Shown here piece after piece: positions 4,633 to 9,262 of a stretch of DNA of 9,262 bases. The translations under genes and the position numbers were made by a program. The notes beneath the pieces were generated by a model that was given only the letters and a program-made list of their open reading frames with translations, was not told where the DNA came from and did not search any database. The DNA lies in NCBI GenBank assembly GCA_019239815.1, contig JAFAZL010000614.1, forward strand, positions 1 through 9,262, given 5' to 3'. This DNA comes from Acidobacteriota bacterium. Lineage in GTDB: Bacteria > Acidobacteriota > Terriglobia > Acidoferrales > UBA7541. The number at the start of each line of letters is the position of its first letter. The first letter of the stretch is position 1.

Positions 4633-6036
4633 CTAATCGACTTTTCGCATCGAGGCTAAATCGATACCGAGTTGCTGGCACTTTTTGTAGAGGTGGCTGC
4701 GTTCGAGGCCCATCGAGCGCGCGACGTTGGTCATGTGAAAATTTTGGCGGCGAATCTCCGCTAGTAGCACTTCCCTTTCGAACTGCTCGGTGCGCTCGGC
4801 GAGCGTGCCTGTGCCGAGGGAACTCGCGACAGAATTCTCGTTTCCGTTACCGGAGATCGCCGCCTCGCCGGAAACAGGCAAGATTAATCGGACCTCGGCG
4901 GCGCCAACTGGTTCGTCGCCGGCGAGCAAGACCAATCGCTCAACGACGTTTCGCAATTCACGGATATTGCCTGGCCATCCGTAGCGACGGAGTTCTTCGA
5001 TTGCATCCTTGGCGAAGACTTTTTCCTTCCAACCGTTCTGCGTTGCGACCTGACGGGCGAAATGTTCGACGAGAATTGGAAAATCTTCGGGGCGCTCTCG
5101 AAGTGGCGGAAGCATCAGCGGAAAAACGTAAATGCGATGGAAGAGATCGCGGCGAAACGCATTTTGTTTGACGAGGTCTTCGAGGTTGCGGTGGGTGGCG
5201 ACGACGACGCGCACGTTCACTCGAATCGGCTTGTCGCCGCCGACGCGCTCAACTTCACCTTCCTCCAGAACGCGAAGGAGCTTCGCCTGCATCGCAACGG
5301 GCATGTCGCCAATTTCGTCTAGGAAGAGCGTGCCCCCGTCGGCTTGTTCGAATTTGCCGAGGTGCTTTGCCGCGGCGCCCGTGAAAGCGCCCTTTTCGTG
5401 GCCGAAGAGTTCGGATTCGATCAATTCGGCTGGAACGGCAGCGCAATTTAGAGTGACGAACGCGTTTTCACGACGGGGAGAGCGTTCGTGAATGGCCCGC
5501 GCCACCAATTCTTTGCCGGTTCCGGTCTCGCCGAGAATGCAGACGCGGGTTTCACTCGCGGCGACGCGATCAATCTGTGAGATCAGGCGCTGCATCGCCG
5601 GGCTAACGCCGAGCAACTCATGCTTGCCAAGGCGATCACGAAGTTCGCGATTCTCGGCCTGAAGACGGGAGAGCTTCATCGCGTTTTCAAGCGTGATGAG
5701 GAGCTTGTCGGTGGAGAGCGGCTTTTCGAGGAAATCCATCGCGCCGAGCTTCGTGGCGTGAACGGCCATTTCTATATTGGCCTGTCCAGAGACGAGGACA
5801 ATCGGCGTCTTCACACCGGCCTTTTTCAAATCTTCGAGAAATTCAATCCCGGTCTTGCCGGGCATTACTACGTCGGAAAGAATCAAGTCGAAGTTTTCAT
5901 TGCGCACGAGATCCAGCGCGCGGGCCGCATTGTCGCTGACTGTCGCTTCGTGACCCGCGAGGCGAAAAGCGCGCGACAGGGACGCCAAGGTGCTGGCATC
6001 GTCGTCGACAATCAGCAGGTGGGCTTTCTTTGTCAT
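4633..6036 (-). CDS. NtrX-like sigma54-dependent response regulator (receiver-AAA+-Fis HTH)
   Basis: The product is a 467-residue cytoplasmic activator of full family length. The receiver domain (1-120) has acidic D11-D13, phospho-acceptor D55 in LILSDVVMPG, S83 and K105. The AAA+ domain (about 140-385) has Walker A GETGTGKE at 169-176, the sigma54-contacting GAFTGA loop at 216-221, Walker B GGTLFLDEI around 234-242 and the FRRDLFHRI arginine-finger region near 294-302. The Fis-type HTH (about 418-462) reads EQFEREVLLAEIRR ... GLERSHLYKKCQQLG, close in style to NtrX. All catalytic motifs are intact. The ATG at 6036 has only a modest GAGAG site. It follows the kinase gene by 48 bases, so the two are surely one operon. 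Its targets are sigma54 promoters; none is evident in the window. Confidence 0.95.
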   Translation of the reverse strand: MTKKAHLLIVDDDASTLASLSRAFRLAGHEATVSDNAARALDLVRNENFDLILSDVVMPGKTGIEFLEDLKKAGVKTPIVLVSGQANIEMAVHATKLGAMDFLEKPLSTDKLLITLENAMKLSRLQAENRELRDRLGKHELLGVSPAMQRLISQIDRVAASETRVCILGETGTGKELVARAIHERSPRRENAFVTLNCAAVPAELIESELFGHEKGAFTGAAAKHLGKFEQADGGTLFLDEIGDMPVAMQAKLLRVLEEGEVERVGGDKPIRVNVRVVVATHRNLEDLVKQNAFRRDLFHRIYVFPLMLPPLRERPEDFPILVEHFARQVATQNGWKEKVFAKDAIEELRRYGWPGNIRELRNVVERLVLLAGDEPVGAAEVRLILPVSGEAAISGNGNENSVASSLGTGTLAERTEQFEREVLLAEIRRQNFHMTNVARSMGLERSHLYKKCQQLGIDLASMRKVD

Positions 6037-6084
6037 CGGAATCTCTCGGGATGGCTGATCGCGCTGATGCGCTATGCACGAATG

Positions 6085-7995
6085 CTAGTCGGAAGCCTCT
6101 GCAAATGAGGACGGTTCATCCTTCACTTTGGAATCCTTTTCGCCGGCGTCATCAAGCGGCTTTGGTTCGATTTTTGGCTCGTCCGCGCGCGGTTTTACGA
6201 TCGCGCCAGCTTGCCGTACAGGCAGCTCGATGCGGAACGTCGTGCCGTGGCCTTCTTCGCTGGAGACGCTGACCGTTCCGTGGTGATCGCTCACGACTGA
6301 TTGCACGATCGCGAGGCCGAGTCCGGTGCCTTGGTGCTTCGTCGTGTAGTACGGAGTGAAAAGCCGCGAGCATTCTTCGGGAGTCAGGCCGGTGCCGGTA
6401 TCCGAAATTTCGATCAGCACGTGGCCGGAGCGCTCGGAGGTCCGGAGCGTCAGTGTCCCGCCCGCAGGCATTGCGTCCAAGGCATTCAACACGAGGTTTT
6501 GGAACGCGCGGTGAAGCAGGACGGGATCGGCATCGACTTCAGGGAGCGGTTCGGTCAGGAAATATTCCGCGGCGATCGCCGGCTTGCCGACAACGTGAAA
6601 CTGGGGCTCAAAGAGGCGAATGATATTGCGCAGCGCTTCGTTCACGTCGACCTTCGCGAATGCGGGAGCGGGCATTTTCGAGAAGTCACTGAAGCGCCCG
6701 ACAATGGCATTCAGATTTGCGAGCTCGACGCGCAGCGTCGCGGTCGATTCGTTGAAGACTTCCATGAACTGTTTCGAATCGAGCTGCTTGGCGCGCTGTA
6801 GGTTTTCGACAGTGATCTGCAGCGGAAAGAGCGGATTGCGCAACTCATGGGCCAAGCGCCGCGCAAGTTCCCGCCAAGCGGCAACGCGTTCGGTCTGAAG
6901 CAAGCGATCGCGTTGGATAGAGAGTGTACGCGTCATGTCATTGAAAGCGATGCCGAGGCGGCCGATCTCGTCCACGCCGTGAACGTCGATTCGCGTTTCC
7001 CAGCGGCCGGCAGCGACTTCGCGGGCGCCTTCGGAGAGTTCTGTGACCGGCTTAGTGATATGCGCGGCGACCCACAAGCTCAAGAGCAGCCCAATCAACA
7101 GTGCGACGGCAACGACGACGGCAGAAGTCGCAAAGATACGGTTACGCAACAGCACAAGCTCGAGCCGCGAACTTCCTACCAACAAAACGCCGAGCAGTTC
7201 GTTGTTGCGCCCGATGAGGGGCATCGCGTGAAATGTCTCGGCCGAGCCTGCGTCGGAACTCCAGTTGACCGTCTCGACCAGGCTCTGCGGTTGCCTGCGA
7301 ATCTGATCGATCATTGGCTGCAAAAGCTCAGGCTGCGTCACGCCGTCTTTTGCGCTCGTCAGCAGGGCCGTCGGGCTGAAATCGGGATTGAGGTTCAAAT
7401 ATAGGAGCGCCCGCATGCCCGACGGGAGCACCAGCGTTGACAAAAAGTTTTGGTCGAGCCGCCGGCCCCCAACGATGTAGAGATTCTTGTCGTTCCCACC
7501 CGACAATGAACGCACGGCGGTAAGCGAAAGGGCCGAACCGTCTGGTAAATCCTCTTTCTTCAGAAAGGCCGGCGTCGAGTTCCAATCTTTGGTGGACGAC
7601 AACCAGTCGAGCTTGGTTCCGACTTTCGACGGAAACTGTGCGGAGGAAATGATCGTGCCGTCTGTGCTGACAAATTGAACGAAGTCGAGCTGGTGATCCT
7701 GCGCCGCACCGGATGCGTCGTGAACATATAACGACTGATCCGCGTTGGGCCTCGCCAGATCGATTGCAGCACGCAAGGTAATATCGGCATCAGCGATGTT
7801 CTTAACCTGCAGTGCAATCTGCTCGCGGCTTTGTGTAAATTCCTTATTGAACTGCGACACGATCGCACTGGTTCGCTGCGCATCCATTTCCTCGAACGCA
7901 GCTTGTGTGTAGTGCGTGACACCGTAGGCGACAGCACAAACCGACCCTACGACAGTAAGCAGAAATACCAGCGAGAGTCTATTGCGGAAGCTCAT
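6085..7995 (-). CDS. NtrY-like membrane sensor histidine kinase
   Basis: The product has 636 residues. The frame is open to an ATG at 8052, but the ATG at 7995 is preferred: AGGAGG lies nine bases upstream and the product then starts MSFRNRLSLVFLLTVVG, a normal signal-anchor. Order: membrane segment (about 6-26), large extracytoplasmic sensor (about 27-285, with a Cache-like strand DFVQFVSTDGTIISSAQFP), second membrane segment (about 288-312), and HAMP (about 312-365). Next come the dimerisation domain with H383 in RLAHELRNPLFPLQ, as in NtrY (HEIKNPLTPIQ), and the HATPase. ATPase boxes are N504 (QNLVLNALDAMP), DTGTG at 532-536, LFTPYYTTKHQGTGLGL to 561. A 40-residue charged, proline- and lysine-rich tail follows. 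It probably senses an envelope signal and phosphorylates D55 of the regulator encoded immediately downstream. Confidence 0.94.
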   Translation of the reverse strand: MSFRNRLSLVFLLTVVGSVCAVAYGVTHYTQAAFEEMDAQRTSAIVSQFNKEFTQSREQIALQVKNIADADITLRAAIDLARPNADQSLYVHDASGAAQDHQLDFVQFVSTDGTIISSAQFPSKVGTKLDWLSSTKDWNSTPAFLKKEDLPDGSALSLTAVRSLSGGNDKNLYIVGGRRLDQNFLSTLVLPSGMRALLYLNLNPDFSPTALLTSAKDGVTQPELLQPMIDQIRRQPQSLVETVNWSSDAGSAETFHAMPLIGRNNELLGVLLVGSSRLELVLLRNRIFATSAVVVAVALLIGLLLSLWVAAHITKPVTELSEGAREVAAGRWETRIDVHGVDEIGRLGIAFNDMTRTLSIQRDRLLQTERVAAWRELARRLAHELRNPLFPLQITVENLQRAKQLDSKQFMEVFNESTATLRVELANLNAIVGRFSDFSKMPAPAFAKVDVNEALRNIIRLFEPQFHVVGKPAIAAEYFLTEPLPEVDADPVLLHRAFQNLVLNALDAMPAGGTLTLRTSERSGHVLIEISDTGTGLTPEECSRLFTPYYTTKHQGTGLGLAIVQSVVSDHHGTVSVSSEEGHGTTFRIELPVRQAGAIVKPRADEPKIEPKPLDDAGEKDSKVKDEPSSFAEASD

Positions 7996-8288
7996 CGAGC
8001 CGAGCCTCCTAGGACGGCCTGCCCGACCGAGCACACACAAGTCCGGCGGCATGTTGGCTTAATCGGATTTGGCTCGTGCGAAGTCATCGTGCTGACCAGC
8101 GCAGACTCAAGTAGCAAGAAAGGATACCGTGATAGCCGCTACGGCAAAAGAGCGGCGTGAAGGCAGACGGCGTTGACGGCAACGGCCTGATGCGACGGCG
8201 GCGGCCGGCAAACTGGGAGTAATTTGCCGACCGGCGCGTTGGGAGAACGTCCTCGATGATGAACGGACGGATCATTGATATCTCGGGA
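7996..8288 (-). other. Gap between the SPFH gene and the histidine-kinase gene
   Basis: These 293 bases hold no convincing gene. A 63-codon minus ORF starting at 8275 is arginine-rich with a poor ribosome site and looks spurious. There is a stem of CGG plus CGGCAAA (8202-8212) with TTTGCCG plus CCG (8223-8233), one mismatch, with no U-run on the minus side. I see no good sigma70 or sigma54 promoter. Whether the kinase is read through from the SPFH gene or has its own promoter here cannot be decided by eye. Confidence 0.5.
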
Positions 8289-9262
8289 TCATGGGCGACG
8301 CGTCGAGCTTTTCTTGGCTTTCGCCGCGGATAGTGTCCCGTCATCCGATCCACTGTCCGGGTCGGACGAGCCAGAACCGACGCCGGAGAATGCCGACCGG
8401 AAGACGTCGTTCGCGAAGAAGTTCTTGCCATCGACGGGCACCATCATGATTTGTAGCTTGTCGGAGAGGCGTTCGGCGATGATTTTTTGAATGAGCATCG
8501 GGTTCGACTTGAGTACCGCCGCCTCATATTTCATCCGCTCGGAATCGGCGGCTGCGGTTACGCGAATGCGGTTCGCTTCGGCTTCGGCAAGGTTGCGCTG
8601 GCGCTCGACTTCGGCCTTGCTATCGATGATCTTGGCTTGGGCGGCAGCGTCTGCGTTTTGCAGCGTCGCTTCCTTGCGCGCTTGAGCTTCGAGTTTCGTC
8701 TGCTCGATCTGCTTTTGTTTCAGCGGCAGCGTGTACTGCATCGCATCCGATTCGGCTTTGGCCTGCAGGACGCGAACTTGCGCCTGGGCCTCCGCCTGTT
8801 TCACTTCACGCGCCTTTTGCGCTTCGGCTTCAAGTTCGGCGATGCGCACCTGTTTCTGCTTGATCTCCTGGTCGGTGCCGAGTTGTTCGTTCTGTTGTTC
8901 TTTCAGCAGCAGTCCTTCGAGCCCCTGCGCATATTCGTCGGGGAGTTTTAGATCGCGCAGCAGGGCTTCGCGGACGATGATGCCATCACTGGCGAGCCGA
9001 GCCGTGATCGCGTTTGCCGCAGTGGTGCGCAGCTCTTCGCGCTTCGTAGCGAAAATTTCTTTGGTGATGTAGTTCGGCGCGATCTGACGGTAGATCGTCG
9101 CGACGGTTGGCGCTACGACTTCCTCGCCGACCGGTTGTGGCAGATTCGCGTGAATGTAGCTCAAGCGTTGAGGATCGAGACGATAGCGCACGCTGACGGC
9201 TAAACCGATGTTCAGGCCTTCACGGGCTTGAACGAGCAAAACTTCACCGTCAGACGCTGGAG
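8289..9262 (-). CDS. SPFH/prohibitin-like membrane protein (N-terminus beyond window)
   Basis: The minus frame is open to the right edge, so the gene is 5' truncated. A TTG at 9239 lies in the middle of SPFH sequence and is not a real start. About 323 residues are visible. First comes the latter half of the SPFH domain (GEVLLVQAREGLNIGLAVSV, YRLDPQRLSYIHANLPQPV, VVAPTVATIYRQIAPNY, IIVREALLRDLKLPDEY). Then there is a long Gln/Glu/Ala-rich coiled coil (KQKQVRIAELEAEAQKAREV and on), a conserved-looking segment SNPMLIQKIIAERLSDKLQI, and an acidic Ser/Gly/Asp stretch ending in basic KAKKSSTRRP. The pattern is prohibitin/HflK-C-like and distinct from the flotillin elsewhere in the window. Such proteins form large inner-membrane cages or scaffolds and often control proteases or membrane domains. 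It lies 293 bases upstream of the kinase on the same strand. Confidence 0.9.
   Translation of the reverse strand, partial: PASDGEVLLVQAREGLNIGLAVSVRYRLDPQRLSYIHANLPQPVGEEVVAPTVATIYRQIAPNYITKEIFATKREELRTTAANAITARLASDGIIVREALLRDLKLPDEYAQGLEGLLLKEQQNEQLGTDQEIKQKQVRIAELEAEAQKAREVKQAEAQAQVRVLQAKAESDAMQYTLPLKQKQIEQTKLEAQARKEATLQNADAAAQAKIIDSKAEVERQRNLAEAEANRIRVTAAADSERMKYEAAVLKSNPMLIQKIIAERLSDKLQIMMVPVDGKNFFANDVFRSAFSGVGSGSSDPDSGSDDGTLSAAKAKKSSTRRP

Noticed and set aside
7996..8052. 19-codon N-terminal extension of the histidine kinase from the ATG at 8052
   Set aside because: The extension is Arg/Pro-rich and would bury the membrane anchor; the ATG at 7995 has a clear AGGAGG upstream.
8084..8275. 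63-codon minus ORF in the gap between the SPFH and kinase genes
   Set aside because: It is arginine- and serine-rich with no recognisable fold and only a weak ribosome site; it crosses the gap hairpin and looks like chance in GC-rich DNA.
1..9262. CRISPR array, tRNA, rRNA, insertion sequence or phage genes
   Set aside because: No regularly spaced repeats, no tRNA-like cloverleaf, no transposase or integrase reading frame was seen on either strand.

Overview
The window is a moderately GC-rich bacterial chromosomal segment that reads as a membrane-stress and membrane-organisation locus. Every recognisable gene except the one cut by the left edge lies on the minus strand. An Acidobacteriota (Terriglobia-type) host is my best guess. 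It rests on the style of the XRE regulator and the NtrYX-like pair, and on degenerate intergenic repeats that resemble ones I remember from that phylum. This is inference, and no marker gene is present to settle it.

Layout, left to right: (1) the 3' end of an unrecognised plus-strand gene (1-237), ending at a strong palindromic hairpin in the convergent gap. (2) A minus-strand unit made of a 45-codon one-membrane-span ORF (1091-1228) followed by pspA (322-987). (3) A perfect 11-bp stem terminator (about 1304-1340) that closes the next unit. (4) A minus-strand operon xre (3672-4220) - NfeD-like membrane protein with a histidine-rich loop (2920-3543) - flotillin (1349-2791). It is driven by a sigma70-type promoter that overlaps a cluster of TTGCGATAT-type inverted repeats, probably the autoregulatory operator. 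(5) A 412-base non-coding stretch (4221-4632) holding that promoter, several further inverted repeats and a 40-base-period direct repeat. (6) An NtrY-like membrane histidine kinase (6085-7995) followed 48 bases later by an NtrX-like sigma54-activating response regulator (4633-6036). (7) The C-terminal part of a second SPFH/prohibitin-like protein (8289-9262), cut by the right edge.

How the genes may work together: PspA binds and repairs stressed inner membrane. Flotillins and NfeD-type OB-fold membrane proteins form partner pairs in ordered membrane domains. A second SPFH protein and a membrane-sensing two-component system sit directly upstream. PspA with NfeD/flotillin partners is known from several phyla. 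What stands out here is the combination with a dedicated XRE repressor-like gene, a candidate small membrane protein and an NtrYX-like pair. I found no convincing -24/-12 sigma54 promoter in the window, so a PspF-like role for the response regulator at pspA is not shown by the sequence.
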